NCBI GenBank assembly: GCA_900555635.1
Contig: USLU01000032.1
Coordinates: 1-55,411 of the forward strand
Reading direction: 5' to 3'
Source of the DNA: an uncultured Bacteroides sp.
GTDB taxonomy: Bacteria > Bacteroidota > Bacteroidia > Bacteroidales > Bacteroidaceae
Length of the DNA stretch: 55,411 bases
How positions within the stretch are numbered: the stretch's first letter is position 1; every line of letters begins with the position of its first letter. Both the position numbers and the translations under genes were made by a program. The notes beneath the pieces are model-generated. The model was not told the origin of the DNA, did not search any database, and was given only the letters and a program-made list of their open reading frames with translations. Positions 1 to 8,640 of this stretch are shown here, piece after piece.

Positions 1-22
1 CCCCTCCTCCCGGGAGGAGGGG
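1..22. repeat. GC-rich perfect palindrome, dispersed Bacteroides-type repeat
   Basis: The first 22 bases form a perfect palindrome with 10-base arms (CCCCTCCTCC and its complement) around CG. The same arms recur at 55370-55391, and the flank (GAGTAACT, then ATT, on the minus strand) is shared as well, so this is one repeat family in inverted orientation at the two window ends. The rest of 1-118 shows no gene. The palindrome lies just downstream of the receptor gene on the minus strand and could act as its terminator, although no T-run follows within the window. Confidence 0.75.
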
Positions 23-118
23 AATTGAGTTACTCTTATTCATTACTCACCCATTGCTATCACTTAATTATTAGTTCTGCTTATTATTTAGTTCATTATT
101 TGCGCATCATGAGTGAAC

Positions 119-2887
119 TTAGAAGTTAATCTTCACCCCGGCATTCACCTTCACTCCGTAGTATTCGGCTTGCATGGTGCGTTCTTTTGTACCTTGGTAA
201 TAACGTAACGGTTGGTTCAGCAAATTGTTGGCTTCGGCATAGAAGGTGGTTTTAATTTTCTTTCCGAAGGTATAGCTGGCATTGGCATCCATATAGTTCA
301 CTTTGTCGTAGAAGCGGTCGTAGAAGCTGCTTTGACCCATTTCATCGATAAAATCGGAAGCGAAGTTATAACTTAAGCGCAGATTCAAACCACCCTTTTC
401 AAAATAGAGTGAAGCATTGGCAGTATGTTCGGGCGAACCGGGCAGACTGAGCCCTTTTTCATCCTCACGACCTTCGAAGTTGAAATCTTCTATGCGGCTG
501 TGTGTATAAGTATATGTTCCGTAGAAACCGATGCATTTAAGCGCAGGTGCAATGAAACTGAAATCACGTTGAAAAGCAAGCTCCACACCTATCAAATTAG
601 CATTTCCTGCATTCTTGGGTTGAGTGAACTTGGTGTACGTATTGCTCTGGTACTCGTAATTTGTACTTACCTGATTGACGATGAAATCATCAATCTTCTT
701 ATAGAAGACACCTGCACTTACCAGACCGATGCTGCGGAAATAATAGTCTGCACTTAGGTCGAAATTGTAAGAGAGAGTGGGCTTTAGTTCTGAGTTTCCG
801 ATGGTAATCTCATTGTCCGAACGCTTGATATTAACACTGGGCACCAATGCCGAGTATTTAGGGCGGGACAAAGTCTGGGTAAACGATCCACGTACTTTGA
901 GATCCTCATTTACATTCCACTTTACGAGCAATGAAGGCAGGAAGTTGATATAATTGTTTTTTTGCCTGTCTGTTTTAGTAGTGATGTCTTCATCTGCATC
1001 ATAGTTGCGACCGGTATATGCCAAACTGGTGTTTTCAATGCGCAGTCCTGACATTAACTCTACGTTCTTGGTTAAATTCTGGTCAAAACGAATGTAGCCT
1101 GAACTGATAGTCTCGCGTGCTTCGAAATTGCCTGCCAACTCCTCTTGCACTTGTTCTTTTTCGAAGAGTGAAGAGTTGTTCAAGTCCAGTGAACCGGTAT
1201 ACTCTTTGCTGGCATATACGCCTGCCTGATATTTATTGTTGGGCATGAAGTTCTTATTAGTCTGGTCAACCGTGTTCTTCAGGCTGTTTGTCATGAAGGC
1301 ATCCTCGTCCAGCGGACTGTATTCATAGAAATCCACTTCCTTGTCTTTCGTTTTGCGTACAATCTTCGCACCGAACTTCAGTTTGTTTCCATTCTTGAAC
1401 GGCAGCTTGAAGTTGGCAGCGAATTTCAAATCTTGCTCTTTGATGTCTTCTTGTTGCTGGGTCAATTCTTTCAGTCCGAAGTCATCGTTTAGCGTCATGG
1501 TAGAACCGTCTTTAGGAGAAGCGAATGGTTGACGAGGGTCGCTTAGGTCGATGTTGAACTTCTGCTTCTTGAGTTGGAAGTCGATATAACGTTCATTGGG
1601 TCGTTCTTCGCTTGCTTTGGCATAACTGGCGTGCCAGTCCATCGAAAGTGCTCCGAAGAGGTGTTCTCCACCTAGGGCGAAGTCCATGGTACGTTGGCGT
1701 TCGAGGCGGGCATTGCGGTTATCCGGTGTGCCGGCTTTGGTTTGTACGCGTACGGTGGCGTTGCCGTCGGCATCCAAGTCCTTCAAGGTAGTGCGGTAAC
1801 GGTTTTCCCAGTCGTTGCGGTTGTTGAAGATGCCTTTGAAGGTCAGTTTGTGGTTGGCGTTAATGTCCCAGTCCAATGCGGCTGAATAGCTTTGACGCTC
1901 ACGGGTAACGTAGTATTGGCGAATCTGGTAGTCATTGACATACACCTTTCCTTTGTCATCCTGTTCCCATAAGAACTCGGTGTCGTACGAGCCCGAAGGG
2001 GAATTTTGGTAAGAAGCTGATACGATGAGCCCCAGTTTATCGTTGAAGAAACGGTCGCCGTAGGTGAAACCGAGGTTCAGTTGTGCTTTCTCGCTGATCC
2101 AGTTGTAACCGGTTCCGGCAGTTGCCGCAAAGGTACGTTTATAAGGAGAGTTCTTTGTAATCAGGTTGATACTACCACCGATGGCATCGGCATCCATATC
2201 CGAGGTCACTACCTTGTTGACTTCGATAGTCTGAATCATATCAGCAGGAATCAAGTCGAGCTGTACGTTGCGCGTATCCCCTTCGGCAGATGGAACACGG
2301 TTGCCGTTGATGGTAACGGAGCTAAGATCGGCGCTCGTTCCGCGTACTTGACCGAAGCGCGCCTCGCCTTGGTCGTATTGTACATTGATACCGGAGATGC
2401 GCTTCAAGGCATCGCCGATGTTAGAGTCCGGGAACTTGCCTACTTGGTCGGCGGAAACGATGTTTGTAATTCCCAGGTTGTTCTTCTGTGAGTTGATAGC
2501 CCGGCGTTGACCTTGAAAAGCGCCACCTACTACTACTTCCTGAAGTTCTACGCCTTCATTCATAACCACATCTTTCTCTAAAGTGTGTCCGGCGGGGATG
2601 GTGATTTTCAGTTCTACGGGTGAGTAGCCTACATAACTCACCTTTACTGTATAAGTTCCCGGGTCAAGGTTGGAGAATGTGTAGAAGCCGTTGACGTCGC
2701 TCGTCACACCTGTGTGTAGTTTTTCGATGTAGATAGAAGCGCCCGGGAGTGTTTGTTTGGTGGCGTCGATGACGCGACCGCGTATAGTTCCTTGCTTAAC
2801 AACATTTGCTTTTTCGTCTGCCAGGATGGTGTTGTCGGCAGTAGCGAATAGAAGCAATAATAAGAATGCTCTCAAAATCTGTTTCAT
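119..2887 (-). CDS. TonB-dependent outer-membrane receptor with N-terminal carboxypeptidase-regulatory-like domain
   Basis: This is an outer-membrane transporter that would import a ligand using energy passed from TonB. Residues 1-23 form a signal peptide. Residues about 34-110 form a carboxypeptidase-regulatory-like beta-sandwich (GRVIDATKQTLPGASIYIE) typical of Bacteroidota receptors. The plug follows from about residue 118 to 245 and includes FPDSNIGDALKRISGINVQ and IQTIEVNKVVTSDMDADAIGG. The remainder is a beta-barrel ending in the aromatic residue Phe (VKINF). The plug resembles the IroN/TonB-Xanth-Caul type of receptor, not SusC. No SusD partner adjoins it. The substrate cannot be told; peptides, siderophores and oligosaccharides are all possible. 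It appears to be a single-gene transcript with its own upstream region. Confidence 0.9.
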   Translation of the reverse strand: MKQILRAFLLLLLFATADNTILADEKANVVKQGTIRGRVIDATKQTLPGASIYIEKLHTGVTSDVNGFYTFSNLDPGTYTVKVSYVGYSPVELKITIPAGHTLEKDVVMNEGVELQEVVVGGAFQGQRRAINSQKNNLGITNIVSADQVGKFPDSNIGDALKRISGINVQYDQGEARFGQVRGTSADLSSVTINGNRVPSAEGDTRNVQLDLIPADMIQTIEVNKVVTSDMDADAIGGSINLITKNSPYKRTFAATAGTGYNWISEKAQLNLGFTYGDRFFNDKLGLIVSASYQNSPSGSYDTEFLWEQDDKGKVYVNDYQIRQYYVTRERQSYSAALDWDINANHKLTFKGIFNNRNDWENRYRTTLKDLDADGNATVRVQTKAGTPDNRNARLERQRTMDFALGGEHLFGALSMDWHASYAKASEERPNERYIDFQLKKQKFNIDLSDPRQPFASPKDGSTMTLNDDFGLKELTQQQEDIKEQDLKFAANFKLPFKNGNKLKFGAKIVRKTKDKEVDFYEYSPLDEDAFMTNSLKNTVDQTNKNFMPNNKYQAGVYASKEYTGSLDLNNSSLFEKEQVQEELAGNFEARETISSGYIRFDQNLTKNVELMSGLRIENTSLAYTGRNYDADEDITTKTDRQKNNYINFLPSLLVKWNVNEDLKVRGSFTQTLSRPKYSALVPSVNIKRSDNEITIGNSELKPTLSYNFDLSADYYFRSIGLVSAGVFYKKIDDFIVNQVSTNYEYQSNTYTKFTQPKNAGNANLIGVELAFQRDFSFIAPALKCIGFYGTYTYTHSRIEDFNFEGREDEKGLSLPGSPEHTANASLYFEKGGLNLRLSYNFASDFIDEMGQSSFYDRFYDKVNYMDANASYTFGKKIKTTFYAEANNLLNQPLRYYQGTKERTMQAEYYGVKVNAGVKINF

Positions 2888-2916
2888 ACTTGTTAGTATC
2901 TGTTAGTAATTTGCTG

Positions 2917-2924
2917 CAAAAGTA
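2917..2924 (-). promoter_or_regulatory. probable -7 element for the TonB receptor
   Basis: On the minus strand this reads TACTTTTG, matching the Bacteroidales -7 consensus TAnnTTTG, about 30 bases before the start codon of the receptor. No clear -33 TTTG is present at the expected distance, so the call rests on the -7 box and its position. Confidence 0.4.
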
Positions 2925-2944
2925 GAGGGCTGGCGTTACGTGTG

Positions 2945-3032
2945 TTTTACGGTGGGTTGAAGAATGGGTAACAAATGTGCTACAATTCGGTTACGAATAC
3001 AATAGGGTTAGGTTATACATTTTTGGATTACT
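2945..3032. repeat. weak 22-nt periodic repeat upstream of the TonB receptor
   Basis: GGTAAC, GGTTAC and GGTTAT start at 2967, 2989 and 3011, exactly 22 bases apart, and a related TTTTAC starts at 2945. Only the first ten columns of each unit are similar. It may be a weak member of the class of periodic arrays seen at 16714, 23450 and 55215, or it may be chance. Confidence 0.35.
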
Positions 3033-3084
3033 TGTCGTGACCAGCAAGGGTGGGGATACTAAAGTTTGCATTAGAAGAATAATC

Positions 3085-4287
3085 CTATTTGCAGCATATT
3101 AGCACCTTTTTTTCATCGGCAAGGGTGGTGGCAAACAGATAGATGTCTCCACCCTCAGCTAACTTTAACCGTTTGCGCAATTCCGCCACAGTGGCGGGGA
3201 AATTGCGTACAGTAAGGTTTGCTTTCTTTGCTGTACCCAGCATGTCTTTCACTTCTTTCTTGTTGAAGCTACAACTGTCGGTTATCTTGAACTTCCGTCC
3301 GGGGAAGTCGGCAATGTATTCATCGGAAGTATATAGATGGCTGTTTGGGTGTAGTTTCTTTACCTTATATATAGAAGAAAGGCTGCGGAAGGCTCCGGCT
3401 TTTAAGATAGAAGCGTTCGGTTCGTAAAGATAGGCGTTCAATACGGGGGTATAAGTGCATGTGCAATCTTTTTCTTGTTGCCGCGTAAAGGTAAGGGCTT
3501 GTTGCCCTTGCGAGTGAGTAAGATTGATGCAATGAATGGGAAGTTCTTCTGTAGAAAGGTATTTCTTATGTCCTAATACAAGTAGCAATTCCTTGCATTC
3601 ATTGTTTACAGAAATGATATGCGCCTCTTGTACATGCTTCAAATCGTTCACGGCGAGGGTAAGGTCGAGCATGGGTGATAGTTTTACCAAGACATGCTTT
3701 GCTTTTTGGAGCAGAAGTTCTTCTAGTGCTGCTACATCCGGTTCGCAATCGCTGATAGCTACAGTCTTCCCTCCGTGTCCGTCACGACGGGCGGGGTCGA
3801 TGAATATCCAGTCTACGGGTTGCATGGATTGCAGATGCTGCACACTGTCTTTATTGCAAACAGTGATGTGGCATGAGTCTAACAGATGAAAATTATGTGA
3901 AGCAATATCACAAAGAGTTTGCTGCCGCTCTACATAAGTGGCTTGCTTAAAACAAGCGGATAAGAAAGCACAATCTATGCCAAAGCCTCCGGTAAGATCG
4001 GTGAAGGTATCGTGTCTTTTACAAGTTTCGGTTGCTACGATTTCTGCCTTATATCGTGCTGTTATCTCCGAAGAACATTGCTCCATAGATAGGTGAACCG
4101 GATAAAGGATACCATCTATGCCTGCCCAAGTCGGTACCTTCTCTTTAGCTATCTGCCAACCTGCTATTTGTGTAATAGCGGCAGGCATATCGACCTTTGG
4201 GTACTTGCGAGCTTGCAAAGCAAGGCTGCGTACGTCATTCCGACGATGTTCACGGATAAAGCTCAGGGTGTCTTCGTTTAGAGTCAT
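3085..4287 (-). CDS. SAM-dependent methyltransferase with THUMP-like C-terminal domain
   Basis: This is a probable cytoplasmic RNA or nucleic-acid methyltransferase. Residues 97-106 (DLTGGFGIDC) form the glycine-rich SAM-binding motif of a class I Rossmann methyltransferase, and residues 164-169 (DPARRD) sit where the catalytic or post-motif-IV residues fall in this family. The last about 75 residues (KKANLTVRNFPATVAELRKRL and so on) match the THUMP-like domain seen in Bacteroidota proteins of this length. There is no signal peptide. It is the last gene of a three-gene operon, starting 5 bases after the dipeptidase stop codon. The target nucleotide and RNA are unknown. Confidence 0.75.
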   Translation of the reverse strand: MTLNEDTLSFIREHRRNDVRSLALQARKYPKVDMPAAITQIAGWQIAKEKVPTWAGIDGILYPVHLSMEQCSSEITARYKAEIVATETCKRHDTFTDLTGGFGIDCAFLSACFKQATYVERQQTLCDIASHNFHLLDSCHITVCNKDSVQHLQSMQPVDWIFIDPARRDGHGGKTVAISDCEPDVAALEELLLQKAKHVLVKLSPMLDLTLAVNDLKHVQEAHIISVNNECKELLLVLGHKKYLSTEELPIHCINLTHSQGQQALTFTRQQEKDCTCTYTPVLNAYLYEPNASILKAGAFRSLSSIYKVKKLHPNSHLYTSDEYIADFPGRKFKITDSCSFNKKEVKDMLGTAKKANLTVRNFPATVAELRKRLKLAEGGDIYLFATTLADEKKVLICCK

Positions 4288-4292
4288 ATTCT

Positions 4293-5078
4293 TTATGGGA
4301 TTACTTGATATCTTTCTTTTGCCGTCTGTCTGCTGTACCGGTTAAAGTGCCACCACTCACTCGGCAGTGAACGGAATCCGGCATCTTTCATTATCCGACG
4401 CAGTAATAAACGGTTTTCTCGTTCCTGCTCACTGATTTTCCCATTCTTTACTAATTGGGCTTCTTCTGTAATGTGGGCTTCTTTGCCTAAGTAATCTACA
4501 GGAGTTCCCATGGAAAGAGGTATTCCTTGTCCATCAAGGATACTGACGTCTACTGCCAATCCATAGTTGTGCAGACCACCGCCACGGGCAGGATTGGAAA
4601 CATAGATTTGTTTCGAAGTTCCTTTTACTACATTCCACATCTTTTGTTGCACGGACATGGGGCGTGCTGCGTCGTAAACAATGAGGCTGTAATCAGGATG
4701 TAACTCTTTTAAGAGACGTTGAGCTTTGGATAAACTTTCCATAGCATCGGGATGTAGATAGGCTTCGTGAAGGTCTTCATAAAGAACTTGACCTGTGAAG
4801 TTGTCGGCTCGGGTGTACATTAGTTCAATGGCAATGCTGCTATCTGCTTCCAGAATGTTGATAAAGCCCAAGGAGTCCAGATAATGTACAGTATTGCTTT
4901 GGGCAGAAGCCGCAGAATAGGAAGATGCATTGATAGTAGTTGCACTCTTGACGTTACAAGTATCGATAGTCTGTATCTTCATCAGAATATCCTTCTCTGA
5001 AGCGGATTGGGAAGCAGGTTGCTGGCGGCATCCGCTTAAGAAAAACAAGGTGCAAATGAAAAGAATCCACTTCATCAT
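4293..5078 (-). CDS. VanX-like M15 family D-Ala-D-Ala dipeptidase, lipoprotein
   Basis: This is a zinc peptidase expected to act in the periplasm on D-Ala-D-Ala or related peptidoglycan fragments. A lipoprotein signal ends at the lipobox LSGC (Cys17). The VanX-family signature is complete: an arginine in YDAARP (about residues 135-140), zinc ligands His170 and Asp177 in HNYGLAVD, and the catalytic Glu241 with zinc ligand His244 in EWWHF. The 261-residue length fits a VanX core of about 200 residues plus a lipoprotein stem. Its ATG overlaps the TAA of the upstream M50 gene (TAATG), which suggests translational coupling. A turnover or recycling role is more likely than vancomycin resistance, since no vanH, vanA, vanR or vanS homologues lie nearby. 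Confidence 0.88.
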   Translation of the reverse strand: MMKWILFICTLFFLSGCRQQPASQSASEKDILMKIQTIDTCNVKSATTINASSYSAASAQSNTVHYLDSLGFINILEADSSIAIELMYTRADNFTGQVLYEDLHEAYLHPDAMESLSKAQRLLKELHPDYSLIVYDAARPMSVQQKMWNVVKGTSKQIYVSNPARGGGLHNYGLAVDVSILDGQGIPLSMGTPVDYLGKEAHITEEAQLVKNGKISEQERENRLLLRRIMKDAGFRSLPSEWWHFNRYSRQTAKERYQVIP

Positions 5079-6229
5079 TATAGAACGTCGTCAGCCATTA
5101 GTATAGATTGCATGAAGGCAATACTCATTCGTACTTCTCCTTGCATCAGATATTTGTCACTCTGTCGGCAGAGGGTTTCATAAATGTTTTTAGCTTTGGC
5201 TTTGTCGTTTTCTTTATAGAGTGCAAGGGCACAAAGCAGGACTTGTTTGCCGGACATTACTTTTTTATATTGGTTGATATAAGATTTCGTGTCTTCCGTA
5301 TATAATGCATTAACTTGTTCGGTATATCCTTTGACTAATGCAATCAGAAGTAACTCGCAACTCACTTCTTTGACGAACAGACCGATTAATTCATCTTTAT
5401 GCTGTAAGCAATCATTGAAGATAGTATATGCTTTGTCTAAATCCCCCATATCCTCATACCGTGAAGCAGTCATTAATCGGACCGAAACCTGCAAAGCATC
5501 TTTATAGTTGATATTTTCTTTTTCCGGAAACCACTGAGCAGGCATATCTTTTAGTCTGACGCCTTCTTGCACCAAGGCGTTTACCTGCAATTGAGTTATC
5601 AAAGCCTGTTTGCTTGCAGCGTTTTTAAGAATTAGGCGCATGTTATCCGCATCATTTCCTATGCCTCCTATTTTTAGAGGAATGCCATTCGTCAAAGAAA
5701 GGAAGTAACCAGTAACACTGAATAGCACTAAGAAAGTAACTATAAAAGAAGGCATTCCGCTGATACAGAGAACGGGTATCAATGCAATAGTGGCAGTCAG
5801 AAAATTGGCAAGCACTCCTCCCATATTATACCATGCAGTGGGAATTTCATTCAATGGCGCTTGGGGAGGAGCAAGTAGACACTGCCCTCCTGTACCTGCA
5901 ATACTGAAACGTTTAAAAAGGAAGCGCCCGTCTTTGCGTATCAGTGTAAGGTTTCCGATGCGGAAGGAAACAAAGGTATATCCAGTTGCCAGTCCGCACA
6001 CCAGATGCCCGCCTTCGTGGAAAATGATTTGTAAGAAGAGTGCAATAAAGAAAGATGCGAAAGACGTCAGTATAATGCCAAGCATGGTGAGAAAATCAAT
6101 AGAAACGGTCTTTTCAAGAAATTCAGGGAATGTAATATCTGAGAATAGTGTGATTCCTGCTATTACACCTACAAATCCAAGAGTAAATCCTAGCACTAAA
6201 CCTAAAGTGAGTTTTATTAACCGCTTCAT
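5078..6229 (-). CDS. M50-type intramembrane metalloprotease-like protein
   Basis: This is a membrane protein with the zinc-peptidase signature HEGGH at residues 71-75, inside a hydrophobic helix. A likely second active-site segment lies at about residues 180-195 (NGIPLKIGGIGNDAD), and there is a GGVLAN loop at 137-142. Hydrophobic spans lie near residues 8-30, 45-70, 135-155 and 158-180. The C-terminal 180 residues are soluble, helical and TPR-like (YEDMGDLDKAYTIFNDCL). It belongs to the M50/site-2-protease-like group that Bacteroidota encode for membrane proteolysis. It is the first gene of the operon with the dipeptidase and methyltransferase, which suggests an envelope-maintenance role. 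The substrate is unknown. Confidence 0.75.
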   Translation of the reverse strand: MKRLIKLTLGLVLGFTLGFVGVIAGITLFSDITFPEFLEKTVSIDFLTMLGIILTSFASFFIALFLQIIFHEGGHLVCGLATGYTFVSFRIGNLTLIRKDGRFLFKRFSIAGTGGQCLLAPPQAPLNEIPTAWYNMGGVLANFLTATIALIPVLCISGMPSFIVTFLVLFSVTGYFLSLTNGIPLKIGGIGNDADNMRLILKNAASKQALITQLQVNALVQEGVRLKDMPAQWFPEKENINYKDALQVSVRLMTASRYEDMGDLDKAYTIFNDCLQHKDELIGLFVKEVSCELLLIALVKGYTEQVNALYTEDTKSYINQYKKVMSGKQVLLCALALYKENDKAKAKNIYETLCRQSDKYLMQGEVRMSIAFMQSILMADDVL

Positions 6230-6253
6230 TTTATATATCTTTATTGTTCAGGG

Positions 6254-6261
6254 CAAAGATA
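6254..6261 (-). promoter_or_regulatory. probable -7 element for the M50-M15-methyltransferase operon
   Basis: The minus strand reads TATCTTTG, a full match to TAnnTTTG, about 25 bases before the start codon. A T-rich stretch lies roughly 18-20 bases further upstream, but there is no exact TTTG at the best spacing. Confidence 0.45.
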
Positions 6262-6315
6262 GTATAAACTGGACACAAAAAAGATAAGCTTGCTTGTGAA
6301 ATTTTGCTGAAAATA

Positions 6316-6362
6316 AAGAAGAAAGACTGCCTCGTATTGAGACAGCCTCCTCTTTCTTTATA
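6316..6362 (-). terminator. probable terminator of the GH92 operon (locus A)
   Basis: An imperfect hairpin pairs GGCTGTCTC-like and GAAAGA-rich arms with CAGTCTTTCTTC around a short loop, about 20 bases after the last GH92 stop codon. A T-rich tail follows on the minus strand. It separates locus A from the M50 operon promoter. Confidence 0.6.
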
Positions 6363-6383
6363 TAAAATAGAGTATGTATTTAC

Positions 6384-8636
6384 CTATTTTATTCCCCACT
6401 TCTTATTAGGTTGGCTGGTCATAACGAAATGCAACTCGGCTCCGTCTTTAATGTCATCGTAATGTAAGTAGGATTGGTTATGGCGTTTGCCGTTCAAATA
6501 CAATTCCTTGATGTACAGATTCTTTGCAGACCAGTTCTTTGTGGTGACCTTAATCTGCTTGCCGTTGCTCAGAGTAGTGGTGATAGCCTCTATGCAAGGC
6601 GAACCGATACTATACACATTGCTGCTGGGTGCTACCGGATAAAATCCCATGCAGGCAAAGATGTACCAAGCAGACATCTGCCCGCAGTCATCATTACCGC
6701 TCAATGAGTTCGGCTGATTGCCATAGAATCGGTCGGTGATGGTGCGTATCCACTGCTGACATTTCCACGGTTGATCCAACTGGTTGTATAGGAACGCTAT
6801 GTGGTGGCAAGGTTCGTTGCCATGCCAGTAGGCCCCGATACGTCCTTGGATATCGTGTGCTCCGGGAATGTCCTCGTCCATCTCAGTAGTAAACATCTCG
6901 TCCAAGCGGTTCAGTAGCATTTCTTTGCCGACTATATCCATATAGCCTTTGAAGTCGTGAGGGACATACCAACTGTATTGCATGGTAAATCCTTCGGTTA
7001 TATCTCCCCAACCGTGTACCGACCCCGGCCCCTGATAAGCAATCGGGCTGAATGGAGTGCGCCAGTTGCCTTGCGAGTCGCGACCACGCATGTACTTGGT
7101 TTCGGGATCAATCAGGTTTTTGTAGTTCATGGCACGTTTCATGAAATAGTCGTAATCCTTTTCCTTACCTAATACCTTTGCAGCTTGGGCAATGCAGTAA
7201 TCATCGTAAGCGTACTCCAAAGTCTTGGATACGGATTCGGCTTCCTTATCAAAAGGAATATACCCCAGTTTGCTATACTCGGGAAGACCGTCATAATGGC
7301 GATTGGTTGCCGTAGTCTTCATGGCTTCAAAAGCCTGTTCGTAGTCGAATCCCTTTACACCTTTTACAATCATATCCGCCAGCACAGATACAGCGTGATA
7401 ACCGATCATACACCAGGTTTCGTTTCCATAGAACGACCAGATAGGAAGCATCTCTTCCACACTCTTGTTATAATGTACCAACATGGAGTTAGCGATATCG
7501 GCATTCAACGGCTGGTTGACCAAGTTGAGTAACGGGTGGAAAGCCCGGTACGTATCCCAAAGTGACAGGGTGGTGTAGTTCGTAAATCCTTCGGCACGAG
7601 CTATGTTCTTATCCAACCCACGGTAGCTGCCATCAGCATCTTGGAAAATAAACGGGTGTATGGCTGTGTGATAAGCACTGGTGTAGAAGGTCTGTTTCGT
7701 CTTGAGATCTCCCTTTATCTGGTATTTGCCCAGTTCCTTTTCCCATAACTGTTTTGCCTGGTTTCTAACATTGTCGAATGTTAGTCCTTTCAGCTCGTTC
7801 ATGTTATTCAAAGCGCCTTCGGTACTTACTCCCGAAATGGCTGTTTTCACATATACCATATCACCTTCTTTCGTATCGAAGGTAATGCATGCCATCAGTT
7901 TTTCTCCCCAGGCTTCTTTGTGACTGCGGAAACGCTTGGTGTTGTAGATGACCGGTTTACCTTCTTGCAAGATACGAAAACTTTGTAGTTTGCGTGAGAA
8001 GGTAGCGGCAAAATAAATATGACGTTCCGGTCCCCATCCTTTCACTAATTTGTAACCTACGATGGTAGAGTCATTCAGTTGCCTCACGTTGGCCCAAGGG
8101 CAACTCTGCCACAACGTATGATTCAGGTCTATCAGTATGAAAGCATTGTCCGCCTTGGGGTATGTAAACCGGAACATACCGCTACGGCAAGCCGAGGTCA
8201 TCTCTGCCTTCACTCCATAATCCAGTAGCTCTACGCCGTAGTATCCCGGTGAAGCCCACTCTTTATCGTGCGAGTAGCGGGAACGATATCCGGCATCCGG
8301 GTTTTCATGAGTGCCGGGTACAGATTTAATCTCACCGGTGCCGGGGACAAACAAGAAATCGCCCAGATCGGGAATGCCTGTTCCGCTTAGATGTGAGAGA
8401 CTGAACCCCATGATGGTGGGATGTGAATATTTGTAGCCCGAGGCTGCATCATAGAAGTGGTCGTCTGTATCCGGACTGATTTGAATACCACCAAATGGTA
8501 TCTGGGAGCCGGGGTATACATTTCCATAGCCATCTGTACCTACAAAGGGATTTACGTAGTCCGTCAGACATTCTTTTTGTGCATTTGCCGCCAAAGCAAA
8601 GGTGCAGGCTAGAGTCAAAAGCAGTGTCTTTTTCAT
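6384..8636 (-). CDS. GH92 exo-alpha-mannosidase
   Basis: This is a calcium-dependent, inverting exo-acting alpha-mannosidase of family GH92, exported by an N-terminal signal peptide (cleavage near Ala-Gln20). Family signatures are present in order: NPFVGTDGYGNVYPG (29-43), GFSLSHLSGTG (77-87), SLWDTYRAFHPL (from 358), the general-acid segment GNEPCHH with Glu608, and GNDDCGQMSAW with the candidate base Asp649/Asp650. The acid is Glu, not the Gln found in mannose-phosphate-uncapping members, so it should be an ordinary mannosidase. The linkage (1,2, 1,3 or 1,4) cannot be read safely. It is the last gene of locus A, 4 bases after the BSP-like gene. Its 750 residues are normal for the family. 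Confidence 0.95.
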   Translation of the reverse strand: MKKTLLLTLACTFALAANAQKECLTDYVNPFVGTDGYGNVYPGSQIPFGGIQISPDTDDHFYDAASGYKYSHPTIMGFSLSHLSGTGIPDLGDFLFVPGTGEIKSVPGTHENPDAGYRSRYSHDKEWASPGYYGVELLDYGVKAEMTSACRSGMFRFTYPKADNAFILIDLNHTLWQSCPWANVRQLNDSTIVGYKLVKGWGPERHIYFAATFSRKLQSFRILQEGKPVIYNTKRFRSHKEAWGEKLMACITFDTKEGDMVYVKTAISGVSTEGALNNMNELKGLTFDNVRNQAKQLWEKELGKYQIKGDLKTKQTFYTSAYHTAIHPFIFQDADGSYRGLDKNIARAEGFTNYTTLSLWDTYRAFHPLLNLVNQPLNADIANSMLVHYNKSVEEMLPIWSFYGNETWCMIGYHAVSVLADMIVKGVKGFDYEQAFEAMKTTATNRHYDGLPEYSKLGYIPFDKEAESVSKTLEYAYDDYCIAQAAKVLGKEKDYDYFMKRAMNYKNLIDPETKYMRGRDSQGNWRTPFSPIAYQGPGSVHGWGDITEGFTMQYSWYVPHDFKGYMDIVGKEMLLNRLDEMFTTEMDEDIPGAHDIQGRIGAYWHGNEPCHHIAFLYNQLDQPWKCQQWIRTITDRFYGNQPNSLSGNDDCGQMSAWYIFACMGFYPVAPSSNVYSIGSPCIEAITTTLSNGKQIKVTTKNWSAKNLYIKELYLNGKRHNQSYLHYDDIKDGAELHFVMTSQPNKKWGIK

Positions 8637-8640
8637 TGTC

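Noticed and set aside
4293..5078. Vancomycin-resistance gene vanX
   Set aside because: The catalytic pattern fits VanX-family dipeptidases, but there is no vanH/vanA/vanRS context, and such lipoprotein dipeptidases are ordinary chromosomal genes in Bacteroidales.
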